Source of the DNA: Bacillus sp. AFS098217
GTDB taxonomy: Bacteria; Bacillota; Bacilli; Bacillales; Bacillaceae_G
Length of the DNA stretch: 64,000 bases
NCBI RefSeq assembly: GCF_002551815.1
Contig: NZ_NVPR01000038.1
Coordinates: 79,093 to 143,092 of the forward strand
Direction of reading: 5' to 3'
Shown here: positions 17,017-26,932 of the stretch, piece by piece
Numbering within the stretch: the stretch's first letter is position 1
Layout: each line of letters opens with the position of its first letter
Notes under the pieces: generated by a model
The model's database searches: none
What the model was told of the DNA's origin: nothing
The model's input: only the letters and a program-made list of their open reading frames with translations
Translations under genes and position numbers: made by a program

Positions 17017-18792
17017 TTAAAGCACTTGATCTGGTAAATATACAGAGAATGTCGTTCCTTTGCCAACAACACTTGATACAGAAATTTTCCCATCATGACC
17101 TTGCACAATATTTTTTGCAATTGCAAGGCCTAGACCAGTACCACCTGTTTTCCCGCGTGTTCTTGCTTTATCAGCTTTATAGAAGCGATCAAACAGAAAT
17201 GGAATATCTTCCTCAGGAATACCGGCCCCTGAATCTTGCACTTCAAATACAAGTCCATTATTTTTCGTATCAATTGCGAGCGTAACACGCCCACCTGCAC
17301 TTGTATGGCGGATTGCATTATCAATTAAATTTGTCAGTACTTGTTCCATACGATCCGGATCAAACGGATGTTGTTCGATTGGATGGCGAAAATCCACTGT
17401 CAACTGCACTTCTTTATCCTTTGCAATCCCTTGGAATTTACGACCAATTTTCTCGACAAATGGATGAATATCCACTTCTGATATATGCAATTCCACATGA
17501 CCACTTTCCATGCGAGCTAAATCTAACAGTTCATTTACAAGACGTCCTAAACGAACAGACTCGTCATAAATGATTTGTACAAATTCATTTATTTCTTCTT
17601 TTGTTTGAACAATGTCATCTAAAATTGCTTCACTATATCCTTGAAGCATAACCATTGGTGTACGCAGTTCATGTGATACATTGGCAATGAAGTCTTTACG
17701 CATTTTCTCAAGACGGCGTTCTTCTGTCATATCTCGAAGAACTGCCACAGCACCACGAATTTTTGTTTGATTATAAAGAGGTGTCATCAGCACAACATAG
17801 TTACCCTTTTGAAGATTAATCTCAATAACTTGCTGTTGTTCGCTTTCTACTACAAGATGGAATAATTCAACAAGCTCAGGTGGTAAATTCCTTCTTAACT
17901 CTAATTCCTTTTCCTCTTGCCAAACTTGTAAAAAGTGTTCTGCTGGTGGATTAATAACAACAACTTCACACTCTTGATTTAAAGTAACAACACCGTCTGC
18001 CATACTACTTAAAATACTAGACAACTGTTCTTTTTCTTGTTGCAGTGCGTTCATGTTAAACTTCAATTGTTTTCCCATCTGATTTAACGCCGTTGCTAGC
18101 TCCCCAATCTCATCCTGCGAAACCATAGGTGCTTTCGTATCAAATTTTCCGCGGGCTACTTCAAAGGCAACCTCACGCATTTTACGAAGCGGCGCTGTAA
18201 TGCGCGTCGATAAGAAGAATGCAAAGAACGTTGTTAAAATAATCGCAATTCCTGCTGATAGAAAAATAAAGTCTGTTGCCTTTTCCATACCTTGTATCGG
18301 AACTTGTAACGATTCATATACAAACACTGCACTATTATTTGTTGAGTGGAGTGGTTTACCAACAATCATAATATCATTTTCCGAATTTTGTTTCATTTTC
18401 CCATCAGAAAATTTTCTAATCTTATTTTTATTTTCTTTTTTATCTGTAAAAACAGCTGCTAATTCTTTATCTTTTTTTAAATCATCTATTGTAAGAGTTA
18501 CCAATCCTTCTTGTTTCGGAGAAGAAGAAAATTCCTTACCATCTTTCACAATAATAATGCGTGAGAGTGGGTCAGCGAACTTATATGCAATATTCTCAAT
18601 TGTCTCTACATTCGCTCCCTCTTCAATAAGTTCTGTAACGCTTGTTGCCACTTTCGTGAGCCTTGCTTCACTCATATCTACATAGTACGTTCTAAAAAAC
18701 TGGGAAAGTAAAATAGCAACAAAGCCAAGAACAAATGAAACAAGAAGTAATATGGTCATCCATAACTTCCCTACTACACTTCTCCAAAGCAT
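17017..18792 (-). CDS. resE: Sensor histidine kinase ResE
   Basis: A 591-residue kinase with two membrane helices (about 9-31 and 168-190) around an extracytoplasmic sensor, a HAMP linker (STRITAPLRKMREVAFEVARG), a PAS domain (LSSILSSMADGVVTLNQE...), and the kinase core: HELRTP (phosphoacceptor His about 378), NLIDNAIRHT N-box, DSGAGIPEED and GTGLGLAIAK G-boxes. With ResD it governs respiration and anaerobic gene expression. Its start overlaps the resD stop, so the two are translationally coupled. It is last in the resABCDE order. Confidence 0.95.
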   Translation of the reverse strand: MLWRSVVGKLWMTILLLVSFVLGFVAILLSQFFRTYYVDMSEARLTKVATSVTELIEEGANVETIENIAYKFADPLSRIIIVKDGKEFSSSPKQEGLVTLTIDDLKKDKELAAVFTDKKENKNKIRKFSDGKMKQNSENDIMIVGKPLHSTNNSAVFVYESLQVPIQGMEKATDFIFLSAGIAIILTTFFAFFLSTRITAPLRKMREVAFEVARGKFDTKAPMVSQDEIGELATALNQMGKQLKFNMNALQQEKEQLSSILSSMADGVVTLNQECEVVVINPPAEHFLQVWQEEKELELRRNLPPELVELFHLVVESEQQQVIEINLQKGNYVVLMTPLYNQTKIRGAVAVLRDMTEERRLEKMRKDFIANVSHELRTPMVMLQGYSEAILDDIVQTKEEINEFVQIIYDESVRLGRLVNELLDLARMESGHVELHISEVDIHPFVEKIGRKFQGIAKDKEVQLTVDFRHPIEQHPFDPDRMEQVLTNLIDNAIRHTSAGGRVTLAIDTKNNGLVFEVQDSGAGIPEEDIPFLFDRFYKADKARTRGKTGGTGLGLAIAKNIVQGHDGKISVSSVVGKGTTFSVYLPDQVL

Positions 18793-19508
18793 CAGTCGTT
18801 CACAACCTCAAACTTATAACCTACCCCCCATACAGTAACAATCATCTTCGCTGCATTAGGCGATTTTTTACTTAATTTTTCACGTAAACGCTTTACATGT
18901 GTATCTACTGTACGTAAATCTCCAAAGAACTCATATTGCCATACTTCTTTTAATAATTGCTCACGATCAAATACTTTATCTGGAGCCTTCGCTAAAAAGA
19001 GTAGCAATTCATATTCTTTCGGTGTTAGGTTTACTTCATTCCCATCCGCTGTAACACGGTGCGCATCGTTATCAATTGTTAGATGCGGGAATACAGTTAC
19101 ATCTTTTGTTGTTGTATCTTGTGTAAAGAATGTTGTTGGGACAGAGCGACGTAATACCGCTTTCACACGAAGAACGACTTCACGCGGGCTAAACGGCTTC
19201 ACAATGTAGTCATCCGAACCAACTTCAAATCCTTGTACTCTATTTACTTCTTCGCCTTTTGCTGTCAGCATGATAATTGGTGTTGCTTTTTTTTCACGAA
19301 TTCCCTTACAAACTTCAATCCCGTCTTTTCCAGGCATCATGATATCTAATAAAATTAAATCATAGTCATTTTGCAACGCCTTTTCTAAAGCCGTGTCACC
19401 ATTGTCAGCTTCATCAATGGTGTATTGCTCTCTTTCTAAATACATTTTTAATAAGCGACGAATACGGTCCTCATCATCTACGATTAAAATTCTTGGTTCA
19501 TTCTCCAT
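18792..19508 (-). CDS. resD: OmpR-family response regulator ResD
   Basis: A 238-residue regulator: receiver domain with VDDED (acidic pair), LLDIMMPGKDG (phospho-Asp about 56), MLTAKGE and YIVKPFSPRE (Lys about 105), then a winged-helix DNA-binding domain (NLTPKEYELLLFLAKAPDKVFDREQLL...VDTHVKRLREKL). It is the partner of ResE and activates cytochrome and, in many Bacillus, hmp and fnr genes. A 369-bp gap after resC suggests an internal promoter, as known in B. subtilis resD. Confidence 0.96.
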   Translation of the reverse strand: MENEPRILIVDDEDRIRRLLKMYLEREQYTIDEADNGDTALEKALQNDYDLILLDIMMPGKDGIEVCKGIREKKATPIIMLTAKGEEVNRVQGFEVGSDDYIVKPFSPREVVLRVKAVLRRSVPTTFFTQDTTTKDVTVFPHLTIDNDAHRVTADGNEVNLTPKEYELLLFLAKAPDKVFDREQLLKEVWQYEFFGDLRTVDTHVKRLREKLSKKSPNAAKMIVTVWGVGYKFEVVND

Positions 19509-19784
19509 TGCTACCCGCTGCGTATCAAATTACCGCAACGGTTCACACCTACCTTTCTACAATATAATACTGTATTTATCCTTATTTCATAATAGATAGT
19601 TCCAAAGTGATAGACCCTCCACCTTAGATATTATGCTTCACAAGAATAATAAAGTCTGTTCATTTTTTTTCCAAAACTATGTATTTTTTTTGAACAGGGC
19701 ATTTAGTCCTCGACATCATTTTACAAAATCAACATATACTTTGCCATGTTTTTCTCAAAAAAGAAGAAAAGTTAACAAAAATAA

Positions 19785-19815
19785 AATAGGAAAGTGACAT
19801 TCACTTCCCTATTTA
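19785..19815 (-). terminator. Hairpin between resC and resD
   Basis: AAATAGGAAAGTGA and TCACTTCCCTATTT form a stem with one mismatch, 62 nt past the resC stop, followed by TTTT on the minus strand. It may partly separate resABC from resDE. Confidence 0.65.
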
Positions 19816-19876
19816 AAGGAACTCTCTCCTACCTAACTCCTTTTCTTTTACCGGGCTTTGAGGCGCGATAAATATC

Positions 19877-21034
19877 TTACGCATATGAATGTAAACCAGC
19901 AATAACTAAATTTACCGCAATAAAGTTAAACATAATTATCGCAAACCCAATCACTGCAAGCCATGCAGATTTTTCTCCATGCCACCCTTTAGATAAACGT
20001 AAATGTAAAACTGCCGCATAAAAGAGCCATGTAATAAGTGCCCAAACTTCTTTTGGATCCCAACCCCAAAATCGTGTCCATGCAACTTGCGCCCAAATCA
20101 TCGCAAAGATTAATGCACCTAACGTAAAGATGGGGAATCCTATCGCAATCGAACGGTAGCCAATTTCATCAAGCAAATCACTGCTAACGTTTTTGACTAT
20201 TGGTTGAAGGGCCGCTGATACTCTTTTTCGTAAAATTAACCTTAATACAATATAAAGCCCCGTTCCAATAAGCAGTGACCAAATCACTGTGTTTAATTTC
20301 TTTGCATTTATTATAGCGGGCATTTCTGCAATAGGTTCAAACTTACTAGTTGTCATTAACTTCCCTTCATGAGGTCCAACTAGCGCAGGGAGATTATATT
20401 TCATCTCGACTTTTTGTTCATTTTTATCCACCCATTGAAATTTCGCTTCATATTTCGTTGCCGAATAAACTGTTGTTACCGCTATAAATCCGATAGCACA
20501 AACGAGTGTAAACACGACTGTCTCTAGCCAAAATGTCCGTTTCGTCCTTTTTGACTGATCTACATTTTTAAGCAAGTACATGACACCTGTAATAAAACTA
20601 ATTGCTAAAATAGCTTGTCCAGCTGCTGCCGTTGTTACATGAATTTGTAGCCAATTACTTTTCAACGATGGAATAAGCGGTGAAATTTCTCTTGGGAACA
20701 TACTTGCATATGCAATTAATAAAAGAGCTACTGGTAAAGCGAATAATCCCACTATGCTTACACGATACATAAAGTACATAACAATAAAAGCACCAACAAG
20801 CATCATGCCAAAGAATGTACCAAACTCAAAGAAATTACTTACTGGTGCATGCCCTGAAGCAATCCACCTTGTTACAAAGTATACAGTTTGAGCGGCAAAT
20901 CCTAAAATTGTTATGGTTATACCTATACTCGCCCACTTCCGACCCTTTTCTTTAATTGCTCCCCCGAAGAACAGTGTTGCAATTAAATATAAAATGAAAG
21001 CGGCAAACAGGAAATTACTGCTTATCTGCACCAT
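19877..21034 (-). CDS. resC: Cytochrome c biogenesis protein ResC (CcsA type)
   Basis: A 385-residue multi-pass membrane protein for haem delivery to apocytochrome c (system II). The tryptophan-rich haem motif [18 protein letters not shown] (about 315-332) and flanking conserved histidines ([24 protein letters not shown]) identify CcsA/ResC. It works with ResB as the haem exporter/ligase. It follows resB with 14-nt spacing. Confidence 0.95.
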   Translation of the reverse strand: MVQISSNFLFAAFILYLIATLFFGGAIKEKGRKWASIGITITILGFAAQTVYFVTRWIASGHAPVSNFFEFGTFFGMMLVGAFIVMYFMYRVSIVGLFALPVALLLIAYASMFPREISPLIPSLKSNWLQIHVTTAAAGQAILAISFITGVMYLLKNVDQSKRTKRTFWLETVVFTLVCAIGFIAVTTVYSATKYEAKFQWVDKNEQKVEMKYNLPALVGPHEGKLMTTSKFEPIAEMPAIINAKKLNTVIWSLLIGTGLYIVLRLILRKRVSAALQPIVKNVSSDLLDEIGYRSIAIGFPIFTLGALIFAMIWAQVAWTRFWGWDPKEVWALITWLFYAAVLHLRLSKGWHGEKSAWLAVIGFAIIMFNFIAVNLVIAGLHSYA

Positions 21035-21048
21035 ATATTCTCCCCACC

Positions 21049-22677
21049 TTAGCTAATTTTTTTATCATTTACTTTGTCATACGGTTGTGGAATTGATGTT
21101 CCTTCTAATACTCTTTCAACATCTTTTCTTAAACCAAACCAGTTTTTATTTGTATGGCCAGCAATCCACCATTTATCTTTGACCTTTTGTATCCAAATAC
21201 GGCGATGATTCCAATACATCCCTTGAATTACGCCAACCATGAAGATAAACCCTCCGATTCCAAGAATCCATAGCGTCAAATCTTTTCGTACAATGAGCGC
21301 CGTTGCATTTTGCATTTCTACTCCTGCAAATGCCATTTTATATTTATTGTTCCCTTCCGCTTCTATATTTTGTCGAATACCAACAAAACTCACTTCCCCT
21401 TCCGGTGTTTCGGGTGTAAACATTTTAAAAACAAAGGCTGGATTATTCGGAAGTTTTGTCTTTGTATTTGGCTTACCACTTTCATCAAAATAAAAATCTG
21501 GAAAATAGCTTAATAGTGTAAGAGAATATCCGTCTCCTAAATCATATGTTTCCTGTGGATTTGTTAAATCCACCTTAATCGGTCCCCATTTTTGATTACT
21601 TTCTTTATTCTGTAAATAAAAGGACATACTCCGAAACTCACTCTCTTTAAACGAATATTGATATAAAGCAAAATCATTAAACTTGAGTGGTTCATTTACA
21701 CGAATCTTAGCTTCTTTTACCTTTTCTAGTTTCGGTTTTTGCCCTGCTATATTTTCTCCTACCGCTTTATACAAAACAGCATTCGTTTGATAGTTTTTCG
21801 CAATCATTTTATCGCCTATACGATTAATTGCAGTATCAAATGCCTTGTCTTCTTTATTTTCTTTATCATAAACTTCTTTTATGAATTTCTCATTTTTTAA
21901 ATAATATTCCCCGTTAGTTCCTGGAATTTCCTTTGTTTCACCATCTCGTAGCCAAAGTGATTCATCCACATACATACTTGGAAGAAAACGCAGCATTGCT
22001 CCGAATAGAAAAATAATAAGACCAATATGGTTTACATATGGCCCCCAACGAGAGAAGCGGCCTTTTTCCGCTAAAATATTTTCACCTTCGACCCTTACAT
22101 TATAATTCCTCTTCTTTAAATTAGCTTGAATTCGCTCTAGTTCTCCCTCTTTCGGAGAACCTGTCCCATACAATCGTTGTCTCTTTAAAAAACTCGGGTG
22201 TCTTTTTACTCCCTGTTTCTTTAAAGCCTTATAAAGCGGAATTACTCGATCCAAACTGCATATCACAAGTGAAATACCAATTGACGCAATCAAAATCATA
22301 TACCACCATGAACTATACAAGTTATTAAAACCTAATTGATAATATAGTTGCCCCAAAAAGCCATATTCCTTTTCATAATACTCAGCTGGGGTAACACCTG
22401 GAGGTATGTACATTTCTTGCGGAAAAATTGTGCCCACCGCCGATGCCACCAAAGTAATAACAATGAGCCATACACCTACTTTGACAGAAGAGAAAAAACT
22501 CCAAATTTTATCGACTATCGTTTTTGTATGAGTGAGAGAACGCCGTGCGCTTCCCTCATAGCGCATATCCAATAATTGTGCATCTTCATTGTTTTCAAAC
22601 GGTTTCCCGCAAGCTTCGCAAAAAATTGTGCCTATTGGATTTACATGGCCACATTCACACTTTATCTGTTCCAACAT
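21049..22677 (-). CDS. resB: Cytochrome c biogenesis protein ResB with N-terminal zinc ribbon
   Basis: A 542-residue membrane protein (ResB/Ccs1 family). It begins with a CxCG...CxxCG zinc-ribbon-like segment ([20 protein letters not shown], residues 5-24), followed by membrane helices about 64-85, 120-140 and 210-232, a large extracytoplasmic domain, and a final helix ([22 protein letters not shown]). Together with ResC it forms the system II cytochrome c synthase. Start 22677 follows GGCGGTGAG. The zinc ribbon is present in several Bacillus homologues. Confidence 0.94.
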   Translation of the reverse strand: MLEQIKCECGHVNPIGTIFCEACGKPFENNEDAQLLDMRYEGSARRSLTHTKTIVDKIWSFFSSVKVGVWLIVITLVASAVGTIFPQEMYIPPGVTPAEYYEKEYGFLGQLYYQLGFNNLYSSWWYMILIASIGISLVICSLDRVIPLYKALKKQGVKRHPSFLKRQRLYGTGSPKEGELERIQANLKKRNYNVRVEGENILAEKGRFSRWGPYVNHIGLIIFLFGAMLRFLPSMYVDESLWLRDGETKEIPGTNGEYYLKNEKFIKEVYDKENKEDKAFDTAINRIGDKMIAKNYQTNAVLYKAVGENIAGQKPKLEKVKEAKIRVNEPLKFNDFALYQYSFKESEFRSMSFYLQNKESNQKWGPIKVDLTNPQETYDLGDGYSLTLLSYFPDFYFDESGKPNTKTKLPNNPAFVFKMFTPETPEGEVSFVGIRQNIEAEGNNKYKMAFAGVEMQNATALIVRKDLTLWILGIGGFIFMVGVIQGMYWNHRRIWIQKVKDKWWIAGHTNKNWFGLRKDVERVLEGTSIPQPYDKVNDKKIS

Positions 22678-22755
22678 TCTCACCGCCTCTTATTTCTATA
22701 TTATTATTGTATCGCCTTAACTCAAGTTAACGCAATACTCAGAATTTTTAAACAG

Positions 22756-22787
22756 GGGTGCTATGACGACGCAAAGCACCTTCTTCT
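22756..22787. terminator. Weak hairpin between resA and resB
   Basis: GGTGCT...AGCACC forms a short stem about 45 nt past the resA stop and upstream of resB. It could reduce readthrough but lacks a strong T tract. Confidence 0.4.
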
Positions 22788-22826
22788 ATCTAAATATTTC
22801 TCTTCATTATGTAAAGGCTTTCTTTA

Positions 22827-23348
22827 TTATGGAGTAATTTTCTTTAAATACTCTTCCATTTGTTCCTTCGTTTGTGTACCAGTAATCATTTCGATTACCT
22901 TGCCTTCTTTATCAATCAAAAACGTTGTTGGTAGTGGTCCAACACCATATGTACTTATTATTTCTGAACCTTTATCAATCGCAACTGGAAATTTCAATCC
23001 ATATTGATCCACAAAATTTTTCACCGCAATATTCGTTTCATCTGCATCTAATGCAATGATTTCAACGCCTTTATCTTTATATTTTGGATATAACTCATTC
23101 ATATACGGCATCTCTTTTTCACACGGCTTGCACCATGTTCCCCAAAAATTTAAAAATACTCCTTTTCCTTTCAAATCTTTGAGTTCAATTTTTTTCCCTT
23201 CTAAATCTGTAACAACAAAGTTAGGTGCTGTTTTCCCAATTTGCACCTTTTCTTTATCAGCAAAAAATCCTTGATACAGCGTAAATCCTACGGCGACACT
23301 TAAAATAAGCAAGATGAGAACGCGAAATAATAAACGATTCTTCTTCAT
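22827..23348 (-). CDS. resA: Thiol-disulfide oxidoreductase ResA
   Basis: A 173-residue membrane-anchored thioredoxin-like protein: an N-terminal helix ([23 protein letters not shown]) then a thioredoxin fold with the [12 protein letters not shown] active site (CxxC about 74-77) and the Glu-rich region seen in ResA, and cis-Pro [10 protein letters not shown]. It reduces the CxxCH haem motif of apocytochromes outside the membrane. First gene of the resABC(DE) operon. Confidence 0.95.
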   Translation of the reverse strand: MKKNRLLFRVLILLILSVAVGFTLYQGFFADKEKVQIGKTAPNFVVTDLEGKKIELKDLKGKGVFLNFWGTWCKPCEKEMPYMNELYPKYKDKGVEIIALDADETNIAVKNFVDQYGLKFPVAIDKGSEIISTYGVGPLPTTFLIDKEGKVIEMITGTQTKEQMEEYLKKITP

Positions 23349-23444
23349 ATTTCCTCTCCTCTCTTTGATGAATATTTATAAACATTTTGCTGCAATCACT
23401 GTTTTATCTGTCGCTGTATAATCGCTTACAAAAGCGTTTTATTT

Positions 23445-23480
23445 ACCTTTCACCAGCGGAACACCCCACTGGTGAAAGGT
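23445..23480 (-). terminator. Perfect 12-bp hairpin after rluB
   Basis: ACCTTTCACCAG pairs perfectly with CTGGTGAAAGGT around a 12-nt loop. It lies about 85 nt past the rluB stop. On the minus strand it is followed only by an A/T-rich run, so termination is plausible but not certain; related half sequences (CCCATTGGTGAAG) lie next to it. Confidence 0.55.
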
Positions 23481-23565
23481 TCATTTTATCCCGCATAAAA
23501 GCCCCATTGGTGAAGAATAACCATTCATAGGCATAAAAGCACGAATAACAGTTTCACTTGACCGC

Positions 23566-24294
23566 TTATCTTGGTTTTGTAGAGGCAAGTGCACGCAATT
23601 GCTTCACTTCATGAGGTGACAGCTCTCTCGCATCACCAGGACGTAAGCTACCCGCTTCTAAGAAGGCATAACGTTCACGTTTTAACTTCATTACTTTACA
23701 GCCAAGTGCTTCAAACATACGACGAACTTGACGATTGCGTCCTTCATGAATTGTTAATTGTACAATTGCCATCTCTTTACGTTTATCCCAAGAAAGAATT
23801 TTCACATGTGCTGGTGCTGTTTTTCCATCTTCTAATACAACACCCTTTTCCAGCATGCGAATCTTCTCACCTGTTAATGGCCCTTTTACTTTCGCAACAT
23901 ATGTTTTCTCAACCTTATACTTCGGATGCATCAATATGTTTGCAAAGTCACCATCGTTTGTCATAAGTAATACACCAGACGTATCATAGTCTAAGCGCCC
24001 AATTGGGAATAGACGCTGCTGGATATCAAGGAAAAAGTCTGTAACAACTTTTCTTCCTTTATCATCTGACACACTCGAAATTACGCCTGTTGGTTTATAT
24101 AGTAAGAAATAAACAGGTTCTTCTTTTTCAAGAGGGATATTATTTACTTCTACTTTATCTTGTGGAGTTACTTTCGTTCCTAACTCAGTCACTATTTGAC
24201 CGTTAACTTTCACTTTCCCTTGCTGAATTAGTTCTTCAGCCTTCCTTCTTGATGCAATACCTGCTTGTGCAATCACTTTTTGTAGTCGTTCCAT
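23566..24294 (-). CDS. rluB: 23S rRNA pseudouridine synthase RluB
   Basis: A 242-residue pseudouridine synthase of the RsuA/RluB family. An N-terminal S4 RNA-binding domain (RLQKVIAQAGIASRRKAEELIQQGKVKVNG) is followed by the catalytic domain with the motif GRLDYDTSGVLLMTNDG, where the Asp of GRLDYD is the catalytic residue, and by the KTYVAKVKG and EGRNRQVRRM motifs. It modifies a uridine in 23S rRNA helix 93 region. It lies between spmB and resA, the standard order in Bacillus. Confidence 0.94.
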   Translation of the reverse strand: MERLQKVIAQAGIASRRKAEELIQQGKVKVNGQIVTELGTKVTPQDKVEVNNIPLEKEEPVYFLLYKPTGVISSVSDDKGRKVVTDFFLDIQQRLFPIGRLDYDTSGVLLMTNDGDFANILMHPKYKVEKTYVAKVKGPLTGEKIRMLEKGVVLEDGKTAPAHVKILSWDKRKEMAIVQLTIHEGRNRQVRRMFEALGCKVMKLKRERYAFLEAGSLRPGDARELSPHEVKQLRALASTKPR

Positions 24295-24503
24295 TTCCTT
24301 TTTTCACCTCAAATTTATCTTACCTTCATTAGAAAGACTTGGCAACCGCCTAAGGTATACGACGATTTGCCTCGCCTATCATAAACAACATAGCTATAGT
24401 TACAAACTTATAAAGGACAAACGCTACTTTATCCTTTATTATTGTGTACCTTCTTACCTGCTGTTCACAACAAAAGTTCATTATTTTGTCAAAAATACTC
24501 CAT

Positions 24504-24540
24504 AAAAAAACCACTATTAAGTTGCACCTTAATAGTGGTC
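24504..24540 (-). terminator. Terminator after spmB
   Basis: ACCACTATTAAG...CTTAATAGTGGT is a 12-bp stem followed on the minus strand by TTTTTTT, 42 nt past the spmB stop. Confidence 0.85.
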
Positions 24541-24582
24541 GTATACGTATTATAAGCGAATTGACACAAAAAATGAATAGGT

Positions 24583-25113
24583 TTAATGAAACAATAACGA
24601 AACAAACACGATAGAACAAATAATACCGATTAGATCAGCAAACAATCCGACCTTTAATGCATCACCCATTTTACGAATTCCAACAGCTCCAAAATACACT
24701 GTTAAAATATAAAATGTTGTATCTGTACTCCCTTGCATCGTAGACGCTAACCTTCCAATAAATGAATCTGGCCCATATGTAGCAATTAGATCTGTTGTAA
24801 TACTTAAACCAGCTGATCCTGAAATTGGACGTATAAGTGCGAGTGGGACAATTTCTGCCGGTACATGAATTATATCTAACATCGGTTTCATTACCGATAT
24901 CATCGCATCTAGCGCTCCAGATGCTCTAAAAATAGAAATGGATACAAGCATCCCTACCATAAATGGTAAAATAGAGACGGCGATTTGAATCCCTTCTTTT
25001 CCACCTTCTACAAATGATTCATATGTCGGAACTTTTTTTATCGTTCCGTACAATAATATAAATCCAATGACACATGGAATTACCCATAATGAAATCGTAT
25101 TAACAATACTCAC
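24583..25113 (-). CDS. spmB: Spore maturation protein SpmB
   Basis: A 176-residue multi-pass membrane protein of the nucleoside-recognition (Gate) family. Conserved segments LPFMVGMLVSISIFRASGALD and ALIRPISGSAGLSITTDLI are visible. With SpmA it is needed for normal spore core dehydration. The GTG start overlaps the spmA TGA stop (GTGA), giving coupling. Confidence 0.93.
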   Translation of the reverse strand: MSIVNTISLWVIPCVIGFILLYGTIKKVPTYESFVEGGKEGIQIAVSILPFMVGMLVSISIFRASGALDAMISVMKPMLDIIHVPAEIVPLALIRPISGSAGLSITTDLIATYGPDSFIGRLASTMQGSTDTTFYILTVYFGAVGIRKMGDALKVGLFADLIGIICSIVFVSLLFH

Positions 25114-25706
25114 TTTTTCCGCCCCTTTCTACTCCTTCTTCGGTAAAAATAGCGGTCAATCCAAATCGCTCCGATCATCGATAGTACTTGCGCGATAAAC
25201 GTAACGCCAACAATTTCAGTAGGATTCGCTGATTCATATGTCATCCGAATTGAAATTACAGTGGTCGGAATCAATGTAATTGCAGAAGTATTTAAAGCTA
25301 AAAATGTCACCATAGAACGGCTTGCAGAATCCTTTCCTCCGTTTAACTCTTTAAGCTGCTCCATAGCCTTAATCCCCAGTGGTGTCGCCGCATTTCCTAG
25401 TCCAAAAAAGTTTGCCATCATATTAGATAAAATAAATCCCATTGAAGGGTGATCCTTTGGTATTTCTGGAAATAATCTCTTTACCACCGGCATGAAAAAT
25501 GAGACTAACTTCTTTAATAAACCTGCCTCCTCGGCAATCTTCATTAAACCTAACCAAAAAACTAAAACACTAATAAGCCCAATACAAATTGTTACTGCAT
25601 CTTTTGATCCTTCAAAAACCGCTTTGTTTACTTCTTCCATCGTTCCGTTCATCATCGCATATACAATCCCAACAATCGCCATCGCCACCCATACAAGGTT
25701 AACCAT
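25110..25706 (-). CDS. spmA: Spore maturation protein SpmA
   Basis: A 198-residue membrane protein whose start (MVNLVWVAMAIVGIVYAMMNG) aligns well with B. subtilis SpmA. The core motif GLGNAATPLGIKAMEQLKELNG and NTSAITLIPTTVI are typical. It acts with SpmB in the developing spore. The ATG at 25706 is preferred to an upstream GTG because of TAGGTG spacing and family length. It overlaps the end of dacB by 8 nt. Confidence 0.94.
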   Translation of the reverse strand: MVNLVWVAMAIVGIVYAMMNGTMEEVNKAVFEGSKDAVTICIGLISVLVFWLGLMKIAEEAGLLKKLVSFFMPVVKRLFPEIPKDHPSMGFILSNMMANFFGLGNAATPLGIKAMEQLKELNGGKDSASRSMVTFLALNTSAITLIPTTVISIRMTYESANPTEIVGVTFIAQVLSMIGAIWIDRYFYRRRSRKGRKK

Positions 25707-26820
25707 CTGTTCCAACACCTAACATATAAGAAAAAATTTCTCTCACATTATTCCAATAAGGTCCGGTTGTAGCAATCAATTTTCGCTTACTATAAAATAA
25801 ATTGCGTTCTCCTACTTTTTCGTTACCGACATAAACTACTGTTTTCCCTACTTTTTCCCCATCTATCAAATTTACGCTTTTATCAAGTTCCACTTTTAAC
25901 AAAACTTGTTTTCTCTCGTCTCTTGTTAACGGTACAAAGAAATCATTTTTTGTATAAACATGATTTGCATATTTCTTTTCTTTTAGTTCAGAGAGTGCCC
26001 CTTGTCCTAAAACCTTCGTCAACTTGTATTGTTTAAATCCCTGATCAAATAAATACATATGGTCGTCCCAATCATTAGACGCATTGAGCGTCACCACAAT
26101 TAAATCTAGTCCATCTTTCGAAGCTGTTGTAACAAGTGTTCGCCCTGCTTTTTTTGTAAATCCTGTCTTTCCACCTGTTGCAAATTCATAATAAGATGTC
26201 ACAAGTTTATGTTTATTTTTCCATGGATAGTCCCACGATTTCGATTGGTATGTTTTTGTCCCAGAAATTTTCCGAAACGTTTCATTTCCCATTGCATACC
26301 TCGTTAAAAGTGCCATATCATATGCGGACGAATAATGCGTTCCATCACCATCTAAACCATGGGGATTTGAAAAGTGTGTATCTTTCATGCCAATTGCTTT
26401 CGCTTTTTCATTCATTAAATACACAAATCCCTCTATACTTCCTCCAACATTTTCAGCAATTGCTTGTGCCGCATCATTACCAGATCGAAGCATCAGACCA
26501 TAAACTAAATCCTCTAGCTTTACTTTTTGTCCAGGTTTTAAATAAATAGCTGATCCTTCTACACGAACTGCCTCGTTACTAATGGAAACCGTTTCTTTCA
26601 TTTTGCCAGATTCAGCAGCTAGTAAAGCGGTCATAATTTTCGTAATACTAGCGATTTTTTGTGATTCATGTTCTAGTTTTCCATATAAAACACGTCCAGA
26701 TTGTTCTTCCATTAATATGGCATTATGGGCGCTCACATCATTCATTTGTGCATATGTAGGAATCGGTATAACACCTGCACACATTATAAGAAGTGCAATC
26801 ACAATCCAAGTTCGTCTCAT
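25699..26820 (-). CDS. dacB: D-alanyl-D-alanine carboxypeptidase DacB (sporulation PBP5*)
   Basis: A 373-residue class C-type low-molecular-weight PBP. It has a signal peptide (MRRTWIVIALLIMCAGVIPIPTYA), then SxxK as SITK (about residues 57-60), SxN as SGN (about 114-116) and KTG (about 221-223: GGKTGFTKKAG). DacB trims cortex peptidoglycan cross-links in spores. Start 26820 follows GGGGG. It heads the dacB-spmA-spmB unit, as in B. subtilis. Confidence 0.94.
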   Translation of the reverse strand: MRRTWIVIALLIMCAGVIPIPTYAQMNDVSAHNAILMEEQSGRVLYGKLEHESQKIASITKIMTALLAAESGKMKETVSISNEAVRVEGSAIYLKPGQKVKLEDLVYGLMLRSGNDAAQAIAENVGGSIEGFVYLMNEKAKAIGMKDTHFSNPHGLDGDGTHYSSAYDMALLTRYAMGNETFRKISGTKTYQSKSWDYPWKNKHKLVTSYYEFATGGKTGFTKKAGRTLVTTASKDGLDLIVVTLNASNDWDDHMYLFDQGFKQYKLTKVLGQGALSELKEKKYANHVYTKNDFFVPLTRDERKQVLLKVELDKSVNLIDGEKVGKTVVYVGNEKVGERNLFYSKRKLIATTGPYWNNVREIFSYMLGVGTDG

Positions 26821-26906
26821 ATTTCCCCCACGTCCTTTTGGCACTTTTTGTACAAGTGTATGCCTGGCCCCTTAAAATATGAATGAAATATTCTTTTCTA
26901 TCTCAG

Positions 26907-26932
26907 CAAAAAAGACGCACAAATATGCGTCT
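26907..26932 (-). terminator. Terminator after the superoxide dismutase gene
   Basis: GACGCA...TGCGTC stem overlapping the stop codon and followed on the minus strand by TTTTTT. Confidence 0.65.
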